A DNA stretch of 56,057 nucleotides from Clostridiales bacterium (GTDB lineage: Bacteria; Bacillota; Clostridia; Lachnospirales; Lachnospiraceae). The stretch covers positions 1 to 56,057 of the forward strand of contig JAJQIK010000008.1 in assembly GCA_021199255.1 (NCBI GenBank), given 5' to 3'. Position 1 is the first letter of the stretch. Each line of letters starts with the position of its first letter. The notes beneath the pieces are model-generated. The model saw only the letters and a program-made list of their open reading frames with translations. It had not been told where the DNA came from and did no database searches. Both the position numbers and the translations under genes were made by a program. Of this stretch, positions 31,366 through 41,135 are shown one piece after another.

Positions 31366-32053
31366 TACACTATTTACAGGATTATTTGATTCCGATATTA
31401 CCCCGGTTATCAGCGTAAGCGATTTTCTGCTCTGTCTGGTATTTTCCCTGATGCTCGGTCTGGTTATGGCGTTTACTTATATGTACCGCTCCCGTTATAC
31501 CAAAAGCTTTGTGGTGACCCTGGCGCTTCTGCCCGCCGTCGTGTGCATCATTATCATGATGGTCAACGGCAACGTGGGAACCGGCGTAGCGGTTGCCGGC
31601 GCGTTTAATCTGGTGCGTTTCCGTTCGGCTCCCGGAACCGCCAAGGAAATCGGCACCCTGTTTCTGGCAATGGGCGCCGGATTAATCGCAGGCATGGGCT
31701 ATCTGGGATTCGCCACGCTGTTTACGGTGATTATGTGCGCCATCTTTATCCTCTACAACAGGCTTGACTTAGGCACGAAGAAAAACACCGCGACCTATAA
31801 AACCTTCAATATTACTATCCCCGAGGATTTGGACTATTCTGATGTATTCGAGGATATTTTCGAGGAATATACCTTTTCCCATGATCTGGACCGCGTGAAA
31901 ACCACGAATATGGGCAGCCTGTTCCGCCTTACATACAACGTATCGCTTCGGGACGCGTCCAGAGAAAAGGAAATGATCGATAAGCTCCGCTGCAGAAACG
32001 GCAATCTGGAAATCACGGTCTCCAAGCAGGAGACAAACGCCGCGGAGCTTTGA
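31358..32053 (+). CDS. DUF4956 membrane protein
   Basis: 231 aa with four hydrophobic segments (about 20-45, 50-72, 75-100 and 105-130; conserved GAFNLVRFRSAPGTAKEIG lies between two of them) and a cytoplasmic C-terminal domain of about 95 residues. AAAGGAGG precedes the ATG, which overlaps the VTC gene. DUF4956 and VTC proteins are frequent partners, so it may be the membrane component for export or anchoring of the product (inference). Confidence 0.9.
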   Translation: MLNTLFTGLFDSDITPVISVSDFLLCLVFSLMLGLVMAFTYMYRSRYTKSFVVTLALLPAVVCIIIMMVNGNVGTGVAVAGAFNLVRFRSAPGTAKEIGTLFLAMGAGLIAGMGYLGFATLFTVIMCAIFILYNRLDLGTKKNTATYKTFNITIPEDLDYSDVFEDIFEEYTFSHDLDRVKTTNMGSLFRLTYNVSLRDASREKEMIDKLRCRNGNLEITVSKQETNAAEL

Positions 32054-32072
32054 CAGGAAGGAGGCATCTGAC

Positions 32073-34253
32073 ATGATGAAAAAAATAATTCCCTGGCTTG
32101 TCGCTCTGTCCATGCTGGCAGGCGCGCTCAGCGGATGCGGGAATACCGATACCTCTGTGGAGACTTCCGGCAGCGAAAGCGCGGAAAATGACGAAAGCGG
32201 CGCGTCCTCCACGGGAACCGCGGAGGAACAAAGCGACGCCGATATGTTTACCGCACGGGATTACGAAATAGGATATGACGAGAGCGACAGCGTCCTCATT
32301 CAATTAAACGGCGATTCCGCTTCCGCCAGCTCAGACAGCGTAGAGATTTCAGGCTCCACGATTACGATTACGGAGGAAGCCACCTATATCCTTACCGGTA
32401 CGCTGGACGACGGCATGATCATCGTAAACGCGCCGGATTCCGCCAAGCTCCAACTGGTTTTCAACGGCGTAAGCATCCACTGTGAGACCTCGGCTCCGCT
32501 CTATATTCTGGAAGCCGACAAGGTGTTTGTCACGCTGGCGGACGGCTCCGAAAACACCCTTTCAGGCGGTGAAACCTTTACTGCCATAGATGACAACAAT
32601 ATTGACGGCGCCGTTTTCTCCAAACAGGATCTGACCTTTAACGGCTCCGGTACGTTAACGGTATCCTCCCCTGCCGGCCACGGCATTGTCTGCAAGGATG
32701 ATCTGGTATTTACCAGCGGCACGTATGTGATCGATTCCGCATCCCACGGGCTTGACGCCAATGACAGCGTAAGAATCGCCAACGCTGCCATTACCATCAA
32801 TGCCGGCAAAGACGGCGTCCACGCGGAAAATTCTGACGATTCTTCCCTGGGCTTCGTATATCTTGCCAGCGGTACGCTGGAGATCGAAGCCCAGGGCGAC
32901 GGCATCAGCGCCGGAGCCTATATGCAGATAAACGACGGTACGTTCGATATTGTGGCGGGCGGCGGCAGTGAAAACGCGTCCAGACAATCTTCCGACTCCT
33001 GGGGATTTTTCAAGGGCAGCCCCTCAGGCGCCTCCGCCACAACAGAGGACGAGGACAGTAGCAGCAGTATGAAAGGCCTGAAGGCCACCGGCACGCTTCT
33101 GATCTCGGACGGTACCTTTACCATCGACTCAGCAGACGACGCCGTCCACTCCAACGCCTCTATTACAATCAACGGCGGAACCTTTGAGATTGCCACCGGC
33201 GACGACGGTTTCCATGCCGACGAAACCTTAACGGTTACCGCAGGAACCATCTCTATCAGCGAAAGCTATGAGGGACTGGAGGCGCTGGATCTGGTCATCA
33301 GCGGCGGCGATATTAATCTGACAGCCAGCGACGACGGCCTGAATGCCGCAGGCGGCACGGATTCCAGCGGTACAGGCGGTATCCGCGGAGACGACAGCTT
33401 CGGCGGCAACAACGCCGGCCAGCAGGAATTTTCCGATGATGAGAATAACCAAAATAGTCAAGATAAACCTGACAGCCAGAGCGCTCCCGACGACCAGAAT
33501 ATACCTGATGCTCCCGACGGACAAAGCGCTCCCGGCGGACAGAATGGCGACGCTCCCGACGGGCAGGGTGCTCCCGGCGGACAGAATGGTTCTGGCGCTC
33601 CCGGCGGACAGAATGGTTCTGGCGCTCCCGGCGGACAGAATGGTTCTGGCGCTCCTGGTGACCAAAGCAGTCAAACTGTACTGGACGGGCAGCAGATGCA
33701 GGCCAGACAGGACAACAGTGAACAGAGTATACAGACGAAGCAGGACAGCACAGGCAGCGACAGCGGACAGACCCGTCAGGGCGGCCGCGGCGGCATGGGC
33801 GGTATGGGCGGTATGTCCTCCTCCTCTAACGGCAGCATTGAGATTTCCGGCGGCACCATCTATATCCAGGCCTCCGGCGACGGCATTGACGCGAACGGTT
33901 CGCTGACGATCTCCGGCGGTACCATCACTGTTTGCGGTCCCACACAGGGCGATACGGCCACTCTGGACTATGATACCAGCGGCATCATTACAGGCGGTAC
34001 CTTTATCGGCACCGGCGCTACCAGTATGGCGCAGACCTTCAGCGACTCCGAGCAGGGCGTAATCACCGTAAAGGTAGGCAACCAATCGGCGGGCACCACT
34101 GTCACGCTGACAGATCAGGAGGGCAACACGATTATTTCCCATACCCCTGAGTTGTCCTATGCCATAGTGATTATCAGTACGCCGGACATTGTTTCAGGCG
34201 AAACTTATACGCTCACGGTAGGCTCGTCCTCGCAGGAAGTGGAAGCAGACTAA
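32073..34253 (+). CDS. Carbohydrate-binding-domain lipoprotein with collagen-like insert
   Basis: 726 aa. A lipoprotein signal (LAGALSGCG, Cys near residue 22), an acidic Ser-rich linker, then many beta-helix-like repeats rich in ISGGTI/ITINGGT turns, as in the Cthe_2159-type carbohydrate-binding domain. Residues about 445-590 are a Gln/Gly/Pro-rich insert containing GAPGGQNGS units. The end returns to beta repeats (GSIEISGGTIYIQASGDGIDANG). Likely surface-anchored and binding acidic polysaccharide. Last gene of the VTC operon, 19 bp after DUF4956, with AAGGAGG. A CotH kinase-like gene often found in such operons is absent. Confidence 0.85.
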   Translation: MMKKIIPWLVALSMLAGALSGCGNTDTSVETSGSESAENDESGASSTGTAEEQSDADMFTARDYEIGYDESDSVLIQLNGDSASASSDSVEISGSTITITEEATYILTGTLDDGMIIVNAPDSAKLQLVFNGVSIHCETSAPLYILEADKVFVTLADGSENTLSGGETFTAIDDNNIDGAVFSKQDLTFNGSGTLTVSSPAGHGIVCKDDLVFTSGTYVIDSASHGLDANDSVRIANAAITINAGKDGVHAENSDDSSLGFVYLASGTLEIEAQGDGISAGAYMQINDGTFDIVAGGGSENASRQSSDSWGFFKGSPSGASATTEDEDSSSSMKGLKATGTLLISDGTFTIDSADDAVHSNASITINGGTFEIATGDDGFHADETLTVTAGTISISESYEGLEALDLVISGGDINLTASDDGLNAAGGTDSSGTGGIRGDDSFGGNNAGQQEFSDDENNQNSQDKPDSQSAPDDQNIPDAPDGQSAPGGQNGDAPDGQGAPGGQNGSGAPGGQNGSGAPGGQNGSGAPGDQSSQTVLDGQQMQARQDNSEQSIQTKQDSTGSDSGQTRQGGRGGMGGMGGMSSSSNGSIEISGGTIYIQASGDGIDANGSLTISGGTITVCGPTQGDTATLDYDTSGIITGGTFIGTGATSMAQTFSDSEQGVITVKVGNQSAGTTVTLTDQEGNTIISHTPELSYAIVIISTPDIVSGETYTLTVGSSSQEVEAD
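33572..33655 (+). repeat. Tandem repeats encoding a collagen-like stretch
   Basis: Three near-identical units of about 27 bp encode GAPGGQNGS. Looser GAPDGQ/SAPGGQ units extend upstream to about 33470. The near identity of the DNA marks a slippage-prone tract inside the lipoprotein gene. Confidence 0.8.
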
Positions 34254-34265
34254 GCCAACAGGCAT

Positions 34266-34294
34266 CAGCATCTCCTGTCCATCAGGAGATGCTG
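34266..34294. other. Hairpin at the convergent lipoprotein/nth junction
   Basis: A perfect 12-bp stem CAGCATCTCCTG/CAGGAGATGCTG with loop TCCAT, containing the nth stop codon. It could serve both transcripts. Neither side has a T-run, so intrinsic termination is uncertain. Confidence 0.55.
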
Positions 34295-34923
34295 CCGCCA
34301 AACCGGCAGAGATCCCACAGACAGCACCTGTCGCAGCCGGGTGCGGTTCTGGCGGTACACACTGCCCTGCCATGATACACCAGCCGATGGCAGAAATCGC
34401 TTCCCTCTTCCGGCGGAATAATCTTCCACAGAGCCATCTCCACCTTCTTCGGTTCCTTGATCTGATCCACCAGTCCAATTCTGTTGCAGAGACGAATACA
34501 GTGCGTGTCCGTAACGATGGCGGGTTTTCCGAACACATCGCCCATAATCAGGTTGGCGCTTTTGCGCCCCACTCCCGGTAGCTTTAGCAGCGCGTCGAAA
34601 TCCTCCGGCACCCTGCCCCCATACTCTTCCTTCAGCATTTTCATACAGGCGCTGATGTCTCTCGCCTTACTATTGCCCAAGCCGCAGGGACGCACGATTT
34701 TCTCGATCTCCTCCACCGGCGCCGCCGCCAGCGCGTCCACATCCGGGAACCGTTCATACAGCTTCTCCACTACCACGTTCACTCTGGCGTCGGTACACTG
34801 CGCCGCCAGCCTTACGCTGACCAACAGCTTCCATGCCTCGTTATAATCTAACGTACACCCCGCGTCGGGATATTCCCTTTTCAATCTTTCTATCACCGCA
34901 AGGGCTAACTCTTTCTTTCTCAT
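34282..34923 (-). CDS. nth: Endonuclease III
   Basis: 213 aa from the ATG at 34923, with GAGGGGAG upstream; it overlaps the tag stop by 4 bp. A bifunctional glycosylase/AP lyase acting on oxidised pyrimidines. HhH motif LLKLPGVGRKSANLI, catalytic Lys within it and Asp in VTDTHCIRLCNRIGL. Four Cys of the iron-sulphur cluster are present, but the first gap is CX7C rather than the usual CX6C. Last gene of a three-gene repair/phosphatase cluster. Confidence 0.94.
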   Translation of the reverse strand: MRKKELALAVIERLKREYPDAGCTLDYNEAWKLLVSVRLAAQCTDARVNVVVEKLYERFPDVDALAAAPVEEIEKIVRPCGLGNSKARDISACMKMLKEEYGGRVPEDFDALLKLPGVGRKSANLIMGDVFGKPAIVTDTHCIRLCNRIGLVDQIKEPKKVEMALWKIIPPEEGSDFCHRLVYHGRAVCTARTAPGCDRCCLWDLCRFGGSIS

Positions 34924-35510
34924 CTGCTCTCCCCTCTGGGCACACGCCGTTCCCGGCACAAAAAGCACCCCTCCTCATGGGAATCAATCACTCCTACCGC
35001 CTGTAAATACGAGTAAATAATGGTAGTCCCCACAAATTTCATGCCCCGTCTGCGCAGGTCGCCGGAAATCTGGTCGGAAAGAGAGGAACTGACCCTGTCG
35101 TTCTCGTAGATCACCTGATGATCCGTATAGCTCCACAGATACGCCGCAAAGCTTCCGTACTCCGCCGCGATTTCCCTGAAAATTCTGCTGTTATTAACCG
35201 CCGCGCGCAGCTTTAAACGGTTGCGGATAATCCCCTTATCCTGCAGCAGCGCTTCCAGCTTCGCATCATCATAGGCGCATATTTTCTCCAGATCAAAGCC
35301 GTCCAGCGCCTGACGGAAGGCCTCCCTCTTATTCAGCACGCACTCCCAGGACAAACCCGCCTGAAAAGACTCCAGCAGCAGCATCTCGTACAAACGGCTA
35401 TCCTCATGAACCGGCACGCCCCACTCCCTGTCATGGTACTGTATGTACAACGGATTTTTGGGATTGACCCAATGGCATCTGGGTCTGTGATCCGCATATT
35501 CCCTTTCCAT
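34920..35510 (-). CDS. tag: DNA-3-methyladenine glycosylase I
   Basis: 196 aa from the ATG at 35510, with AGGAGAAGG upstream; a TTG at 35534 opens the frame but is a weaker start. Tag removes 3-methyladenine. Seen: CHWVN...YHDREWGVP at the N-terminus, the FQAGLSWECVLNKREAFR segment, and the zinc-binding residues (N-terminal Cys and His with a C-terminal H-x3-C-x2-C, SHEEGCFLC). Coupled to nth downstream. Confidence 0.95.
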   Translation of the reverse strand: MEREYADHRPRCHWVNPKNPLYIQYHDREWGVPVHEDSRLYEMLLLESFQAGLSWECVLNKREAFRQALDGFDLEKICAYDDAKLEALLQDKGIIRNRLKLRAAVNNSRIFREIAAEYGSFAAYLWSYTDHQVIYENDRVSSSLSDQISGDLRRRGMKFVGTTIIYSYLQAVGVIDSHEEGCFLCRERRVPRGESR

Positions 35511-35530
35511 TTTTCCTTCTCCTCTTAAGG

Positions 35531-36163
35531 TCAACCGCGTTCCGGCTTTCCTTCATAGAAAATTTTCCCCTCTTCCGTCACTTCCGCCCTGCCGTCTTTT
35601 ACTTCTACTATCGTGACGGCGCAGTTTCGATGGAGCCCGCCGCTCCAGAAATCCTTAAGCGGCGTCCGGCGGATATTGGCCAGCAGCGCTTTCAGCGCGC
35701 AGCCGTGGGTAGAAACCAGAAGCCTGCTGTCCGCGTATGCCGGGTTGCCCGTGATTTCTGCCCAAAATTCTCCCGTCCGCGCAATAATATCCTGAAAGCC
35801 TTCCCCCCTCGGCGGCGTTGCGTACCGCTCCGGCGCGTTAAAAAAAGAAAGGAAATCCGCGTCCGGAATATTGAAATGCTCCGCCCCATAGCATAATCCT
35901 TCATATTCCCCGAAACCGATTTCCTGTAGCCTGCTGTCCGTATAAAAGGGACACTTCCTGTCGCCCGCGATGATTTCCGCAGTCTCCCGCGCTCTGCCCA
36001 GGGGCGAGGAAAACACAGCGTCAAAGCCGACGTTTGCCAGAGCCTGCCCCGTCTCCTGCGCCAGCCTCCTGCCATATTCATTTAAAGGGATATCGCTTTG
36101 CCCCTGTAGGCGTTTCTGTTTATTCAGATCTGTTTCCCCATGCCGAATGAAATAAATGGTCAT
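35531..36163 (-). CDS. Histidine phosphatase family protein
   Basis: 210 aa. Phosphoglycerate-mutase-like fold: catalytic RHG in YFIRHGETDLN, Arg in SSPLGRARETA, Glu in IGFGEYEG, second His in STHGCALKAL. The substrate is not predictable; family members act on sugar phosphates, cobalamin precursors or other small phosphates. It lies 3 bp after prfA and just upstream of tag. Confidence 0.9.
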   Translation of the reverse strand: MTIYFIRHGETDLNKQKRLQGQSDIPLNEYGRRLAQETGQALANVGFDAVFSSPLGRARETAEIIAGDRKCPFYTDSRLQEIGFGEYEGLCYGAEHFNIPDADFLSFFNAPERYATPPRGEGFQDIIARTGEFWAEITGNPAYADSRLLVSTHGCALKALLANIRRTPLKDFWSGGLHRNCAVTIVEVKDGRAEVTEEGKIFYEGKPERG

Positions 36164-36166
36164 CGC

Positions 36167-37252
36167 TTATCTCCCCTGGCTTTCATTCATTTTCGCCAGC
36201 TTCGCCGCCTGATCCGCCGCGATGCAGGCGTCCAGAATTTCCTGAATATCGCCGTTCATAACCTTATCCAGCTTATAAAGGGTCAGGTTAATCCGGTGAT
36301 CCGTAACGCGTCCCTGGGGAAAATTATAGGTTCTGATCTTCTCAGAGCGGTCTCCGGTTCCAATCTGGCTTCTGCGCATCTCCGCCTCCGCGTCGTGGCG
36401 CTGCTGCTGCTCGATATCATAGAGCTTCGCCCGAAGCAGTGCAAAAGCCTTGGCTTTATTCTGAATCTGGGACTTCTCAGTCTGGCTGTAGACCACGATA
36501 CCGGAGGGATAATGGGTCAGCCTCACCGCGGAATCCGTGGTATTGACGCACTGGCCGCCGTTACCGGAGGCACGCATGACGTCGATACGAATATCCTTAT
36601 CCTCAATCACAATATCAATATCCTCGTCCACCTCCGGCATAACCGCCACGCTGATGGTAGAGGTATGAATCCGCCCGCCCGACTCCGTCTCCGGCACACG
36701 TTGTACGCGGTGTACGCCGCTCTCATATTTCAGCACGGAATAAGCGCCCTGGCCGGTTACCATAAAAGTAACGCTCTTCATTCCGCCAATGCCGATTTCC
36801 TCCACTTCCGCCGTCTCCACCTTCCATCGGCGGCTCTCCGCATAATGGACGTACATTCGATAAATTTCCGCTGCAAAAAGCGCGGCCTCATCGCCGCCCG
36901 CGCCCGCCCGGATTTCCACGATAACATTTTTATCATCGTTAGGATCCTTGGGAAGCAGCAGGATTTTCAGTTCCCGTTCCAGCTCTTCCACACGCTTCTT
37001 GGCCGTGGCCAGCTCTTCCTTTAACATTTCCTTCATATCAGGATCTGATTCCTCATCCAGCATCATCAGGGAATCCTCAATATCCTGATTGCACTTCTTA
37101 TATTCCTTATAAGCCTCCACAATAGGGGTCAGGTCGCTCTGCTCCTTCATCAGCGCGCGAAAACGCTCCTGATTCTCCGTCACCCCCGGCTCGCTCAGCT
37201 CATTCATAATTTCCTCAAATTTTCTGAGCAGATCATCCAACTTATCAAACAT
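36167..37252 (-). CDS. prfA: Peptide chain release factor 1
   Basis: 361 aa, the usual length. RF1 reads UAA and UAG and triggers peptide release. The GGQ motif stands in [18 protein letters not shown] (about residue 234). An N-terminal coiled region and domain 2 precede it. Start ATG at 37252 has AGGAGG. It follows prmC, whose product methylates the Gln of GGQ. Confidence 0.98.
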   Translation of the reverse strand: MFDKLDDLLRKFEEIMNELSEPGVTENQERFRALMKEQSDLTPIVEAYKEYKKCNQDIEDSLMMLDEESDPDMKEMLKEELATAKKRVEELERELKILLLPKDPNDDKNVIVEIRAGAGGDEAALFAAEIYRMYVHYAESRRWKVETAEVEEIGIGGMKSVTFMVTGQGAYSVLKYESGVHRVQRVPETESGGRIHTSTISVAVMPEVDEDIDIVIEDKDIRIDVMRASGNGGQCVNTTDSAVRLTHYPSGIVVYSQTEKSQIQNKAKAFALLRAKLYDIEQQQRHDAEAEMRRSQIGTGDRSEKIRTYNFPQGRVTDHRINLTLYKLDKVMNGDIQEILDACIAADQAAKLAKMNESQGR

Positions 37253-37292
37253 AACTACCTCCTGTTTCCTCCGTCATCTGCGCAGATGACGC

Positions 37293-38198
37293 TTAGGCTC
37301 TCCAGCCGTATACCACCCGGTCTTCTCCCGCCAAATCCCTGACCACTTCGATTCCCTGAAAGCCTGCCTGTTCCAGAATCTCCGCCACGTCGGCCGCCTG
37401 ATCGTATCCGATCTCATAGTAAAGCATACCGCCGCGGTTCAGATATTCCCTGGCTCGTCCTGTAATCTCCCTGTAGAAATACAGTCCGTCCTCCCTGCCG
37501 TCCAGCGCCATCAGCGGTTCATGCTCCCGCACCTCGGGCATCAGCGTATCAATAACACTCGTTCTTATATATGGAGGGTTGGATACGATCCTGTCAAACC
37601 TTCCGGGCCATGCTCCGTCCGGCGTCTCCCCGGCACAGGCATCCAACGCCTGAAACAAATCGCCCTGAACAAATACCGCGTCCATCTCCGGTCTTTTTTG
37701 CTTCAGCCGGGCATAGTTTTCTCTGGCCACCGCCAACGCCTCTTCGGACAAATCCACGCCCACCCCGGCGCAGCCATTGGAATACTGCAGCAGGCTTAAC
37801 AGAATACACCCCGACCCGGTACACATATCCAGTATGCGCATACCGTCATGGAGATTTTTCATCACTTCCTCCACCAGCGTCTCCGTATCCTGCCTGGGCA
37901 CCAGCACTTTTTCATTGACTTTAAAAGTCAACCCCATAAATTCCTGCTCCCCGGTCAAATACTGCAGCGGCGTATGCCGTTCCCGCTCCGCCAGAAAAAG
38001 GCGGTATCTTGCGCGCTCCTCCTCTGACACTTCCCTGTCCCCGTGGACGAGCAGCGTATTTCTGTCCGTACCGCAGACATATTCCAAAAGCAGCCTGGCG
38101 TCTAAAGCAGCCTCGGCAATGCCGGCCTTTCCCAGACGGGACGCCCCTTCTTCATAAACAGCCCGATAAGCGGCTTTTCCCTGATCTTCCATGCGCAT
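37293..38198 (-). CDS. prmC: Release factor glutamine methyltransferase
   Basis: 301 aa. SAM-dependent methyltransferase with the NPPY catalytic motif (IVSNPPYIR) and SAM-binding ILDMCTGSGCI. It methylates RF1 and RF2 on the GGQ glutamine. Start ATG with GAGG; 8 bp from the DUF1385 gene, upstream of prfA, as is common in Clostridia. Confidence 0.97.
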   Translation of the reverse strand: MRMEDQGKAAYRAVYEEGASRLGKAGIAEAALDARLLLEYVCGTDRNTLLVHGDREVSEEERARYRLFLAERERHTPLQYLTGEQEFMGLTFKVNEKVLVPRQDTETLVEEVMKNLHDGMRILDMCTGSGCILLSLLQYSNGCAGVGVDLSEEALAVARENYARLKQKRPEMDAVFVQGDLFQALDACAGETPDGAWPGRFDRIVSNPPYIRTSVIDTLMPEVREHEPLMALDGREDGLYFYREITGRAREYLNRGGMLYYEIGYDQAADVAEILEQAGFQGIEVVRDLAGEDRVVYGWRA

Positions 38199-38206
38199 TT
38201 GACGCC

Positions 38207-39214
38207 TCAGCTCTCCTCTTCCTCCGGTTCGTCCACCAGCCAGGAATCATCTACCTCATATCCAAACGTCTCATACAGATACGCCTTCCAGTCAAACACA
38301 GCTTCCACCGCGGCGATGGCGACCTCCGCCATGCTCTCGTCCGGTTCCCTGGTGGTTAACCGCTGCAGCCACATTCCCGGCGCGGAAATGATTCTGACCA
38401 AAATATTGCCGCTGCGTCCCGCCAGACGGATTATTTCATAGGAAATACCCGCGATAACCGGAATCAGCGCGATACGAATCAACACGCGGTAAACGGGATT
38501 CTCCACTCTGATAAAGAAAAACAGCACAACGCTGACTAACATCACAAAAAGCAGGAAGCTGGTTCCGCACCGCTTATGCTGCCTGGAGCTCCGCATCACA
38601 TTCTTAACGGTCAGCGGGCGTCCTTTCTCGATACAGTTAATGCACTTATGCTCCGCGCCATGGTACATATAAACCCGCCGGATATCTTTCATCAGGGAAA
38701 TCCCAATGACATATCCGACGAAAATCACAATACGCAGCACGCCCTCTATCAGCGCCATAAAGGAATCGCTTCGGATATATTCCTCGAAAAGCGACGTTAC
38801 GTAATACGGGAGCACCATGAAAATACCGATTGCCAGAACCAGCGATAAGACCATCACGATACCGCTGAACACCTTCTCCGCCTTATCCTGAAATAATTTA
38901 CGGAACACCTTATCGGCAGCCGTCTCCTCCGCCTCCGCGTCCTCATAAAAGGAGGCTGAGAAATTCAGGCTCCTCATTCCCAGAATCAGAGAATCCAGAA
39001 ACTGAAAAATGCCCCTGATAAAAGGAATATTCATCAGCTTGCTCCCGTGAATGATCCCCGTGTAATGCTCCACCTCTACTTCAATCTCTCCATCAGGCTT
39101 TCTGACCGCCACCGCGTACTGATCCTTGTTTTTCATCATAATGCCCTCAAGTACTGCCTGACCGCCGATGCCGGAATATTTCATATTCTTCTTTCTGCTC
39201 ATCCTGATACCCAT
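38207..39214 (-). CDS. DUF1385 membrane protein
   Basis: 335 aa. An N-terminal GGQAVLEGIMMK motif typical of DUF1385, then several membrane helices (about 110-140, 145-170, 210-235, 240-260) and conserved MYHGAEHKCINCIEKG near residue 190. Function unknown. Conserved position between rpmE and prmC. Start could be ATG at 39214 or four codons later. Confidence 0.92.
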   Translation of the reverse strand: MGIRMSRKKNMKYSGIGGQAVLEGIMMKNKDQYAVAVRKPDGEIEVEVEHYTGIIHGSKLMNIPFIRGIFQFLDSLILGMRSLNFSASFYEDAEAEETAADKVFRKLFQDKAEKVFSGIVMVLSLVLAIGIFMVLPYYVTSLFEEYIRSDSFMALIEGVLRIVIFVGYVIGISLMKDIRRVYMYHGAEHKCINCIEKGRPLTVKNVMRSSRQHKRCGTSFLLFVMLVSVVLFFFIRVENPVYRVLIRIALIPVIAGISYEIIRLAGRSGNILVRIISAPGMWLQRLTTREPDESMAEVAIAAVEAVFDWKAYLYETFGYEVDDSWLVDEPEEEES

Positions 39215-39240
39215 ATCCTTTTGCTCTGAAGGGTGAGAAG

Positions 39241-39272
39241 AAAAAGGTTGAGATATTCACCTCAACCTTTTT
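39241..39272 (-). terminator. Rho-independent terminator after rpmE
   Basis: A perfect 12-bp stem AAAAAGGTTGAG/CTCAACCTTTTT with an 8-base loop, and on the minus strand a T-rich tail (TTTTTCTTCT). It lies 9 bp after the rpmE stop codon. Confidence 0.9.
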
Positions 39273-39280
39273 CATCACTC

Positions 39281-39487
39281 TTATTTGCTTGCCACACCAT
39301 ACTTCTTATTGAACTTATCAATACGTCCTCTAGCCTGTGCCGCTTTCTGCTGACCTGTGTAGAATGAATGACATTTGGAACAAACTTCTACGTGGATCTC
39401 AGGTTTGGTGGAACCTGTCACAAATGTGTTGCCACAGTTGCATGTTACTGTTGCCTGATAATATTCAGGATGGATTCCTTCTCTCAT
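39281..39487 (-). CDS. rpmE: 50S ribosomal protein L31, zinc-binding form
   Basis: 68 aa from the ATG at 39487 ([10 protein letters not shown]), with GAGGTG upstream; the longer open frame lacks similarity. Cys residues of the C+ form are present (TCNCGNTF and VCSKCHSF). Followed directly by a strong terminator. Confidence 0.97.
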   Translation of the reverse strand: MREGIHPEYYQATVTCNCGNTFVTGSTKPEIHVEVCSKCHSFYTGQQKAAQARGRIDKFNKKYGVASK

Positions 39488-39638
39488 ATCTTTCACCTCT
39501 TCTAAAATTAAAAAGTAGCTGTTCCTCATCCCATGCCGTCTTAAACCGACAGCCTCTACATTGTAGCATAGTAAATAGGGGGATGCAAGCCCTTTTTCAT
39601 AAGTCCGCACAAATTTTATCATAAATTTCTGTGAAAAC

Positions 39639-41135
39639 TTAAATATATTTCAATTTCTTAACCATATTGACCAATTCAAAATTATTCCGTGTCTTGGAAA
39701 ACATATCCAGCAGCCTCTCCACAGCCTCATCCGGCTTCTGGCCGTTTAACGCCTTACGGATAATATTGATCGCCTCCAGCTCCTCCGGCGATAAAAGCAG
39801 ATCCTCACGTCTGGTGCTGGATTTAGGAAGATCGATGGCGGGGAACACTCTTTTCTCCGATAATTTGCGATCCAGGACGATCTCCATATTGCCGGTTCCC
39901 TTAAATTCCTCGTAAACCACGTCGTCCATTTTGCTTCCCGTCTCTACAAGAGCCGTGGCCAGAATGGTTAAGCTGCCTCCCTCCCGCATATTGCGGGCAG
40001 CGCCGAAAAAGCGCTTGGGCATATGCAGAGACGCCGGGTCCAGTCCGCCGGACAGGGTACGCCCGCTGGGCGGAACCACCAGATTATAGGCTCTGGTCAG
40101 ACGGGTGATGCTGTCCAAAAGAATCACTACGTCCTTGCCATGCTCCACAAGGCGTTTCGCACGCTCCACAACCATTTCGGATACTCTCTTGTGATGCTCC
40201 GGCAATTCATCAAAGGTAGAATAGATCACCTCTACATTGGGGCCTTCGATCGCTTCCTTGATATCCGTTACCTCCTCGGGACGCTCGTCGATCAACAGAA
40301 TAATCAGATGGGCGTCCGGCGCCGTTTGGGTAATCGACTTGGCCACTTCCTTTAATAAAGTAGTCTTACCGGCCTTGGGCGGAGACACAATCATGCCTCT
40401 CTGCCCTTTGCCCACAGGGCTCATCAAATCCATAATACGCATGGCGACCGATGCCCCCGGCGTCTCAAGCTTTAAGCGCTCATTGGGGAAAATGGGCGTC
40501 AGATCTTCGAAATTGGGGCGTCTCATAGCCGCCTCCGGGCTGTAGCCGTTGATCGATTTTACATATAATAACGCGCTGAACTTCTCGTTCTGCGTTTTAA
40601 TTCTGGTATTCCCCTCCAGAATATCCCCCGTCTTCAGCCCGAAACGGCGAATCTGGCTGGGCGCTACATATACGTCGTTTTCACCGGGCAGATAATTCTC
40701 GCAGCGGATAAATCCAAACCCGTCGCTCATAACCTCCAGAATCCCTTTGGCGGTAACGCCGCTGTCTAGCTCGGAGGGATACCTGTCTTCCTCTCCCTGG
40801 GAAGCCGTCTCAGCCCGCTTCGCCATAACAGGCTGGGTAGTGTTGGATGTTCCCGCGCCATGGGAAGCGCTGTTCTGGGTTCCCATACCGTGGCGGGAAG
40901 CGCCGCCCGCCCCGCCTGTACTGCGGCGTACGCCGCCGCTGCGCCCGTCCCCGCCATTTGGCGTCGGCGGCGCGGCTTTGGCCTGCTCCTTACCGGCAGC
41001 CTTATCCTTCTCGTCCTCCGCCAGCATCGCTTCCACAACCTGAGCCTTCTTCATCGTGGAAATTCCTTTAATGCCCCTTGCCTTCGCAATCTCCTTGAGA
41101 TCGGCCAACGCTAATGATTCATACTTTTCTCTCAT
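39639..41135 (-). CDS. rho: Transcription termination factor Rho
   Basis: 498 aa. An RHO_N helical domain ([15 protein letters not shown]..., residues 5-40), then a Gly/Ala/Thr-rich insert of about 75 residues, a cold-shock-like RNA-binding domain ([17 protein letters not shown]), and an RecA-type motor with Walker [11 protein letters not shown] and the Q-loop region. The low-complexity insert lengthens it relative to E. coli Rho (419 aa), as often seen in Firmicutes and Actinobacteria. Start ATG has GGAGG. Confidence 0.97.
   Translation of the reverse strand: MREKYESLALADLKEIAKARGIKGISTMKKAQVVEAMLAEDEKDKAAGKEQAKAAPPTPNGGDGRSGGVRRSTGGAGGASRHGMGTQNSASHGAGTSNTTQPVMAKRAETASQGEEDRYPSELDSGVTAKGILEVMSDGFGFIRCENYLPGENDVYVAPSQIRRFGLKTGDILEGNTRIKTQNEKFSALLYVKSINGYSPEAAMRRPNFEDLTPIFPNERLKLETPGASVAMRIMDLMSPVGKGQRGMIVSPPKAGKTTLLKEVAKSITQTAPDAHLIILLIDERPEEVTDIKEAIEGPNVEVIYSTFDELPEHHKRVSEMVVERAKRLVEHGKDVVILLDSITRLTRAYNLVVPPSGRTLSGGLDPASLHMPKRFFGAARNMREGGSLTILATALVETGSKMDDVVYEEFKGTGNMEIVLDRKLSEKRVFPAIDLPKSSTRREDLLLSPEELEAINIIRKALNGQKPDEAVERLLDMFSKTRNNFELVNMVKKLKYI

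Noticed and set aside
33228-34142. Minus-strand 304-aa ORF opposite the carbohydrate-binding lipoprotein
   Set aside because: It arises from the repetitive Gly/Ser codons of the real gene read in reverse; no supporting ribosome site.
34266-34294. Intrinsic terminator at the lipoprotein/nth junction
   Set aside because: Strong stem but no T-run on either side; kept only as a hairpin.
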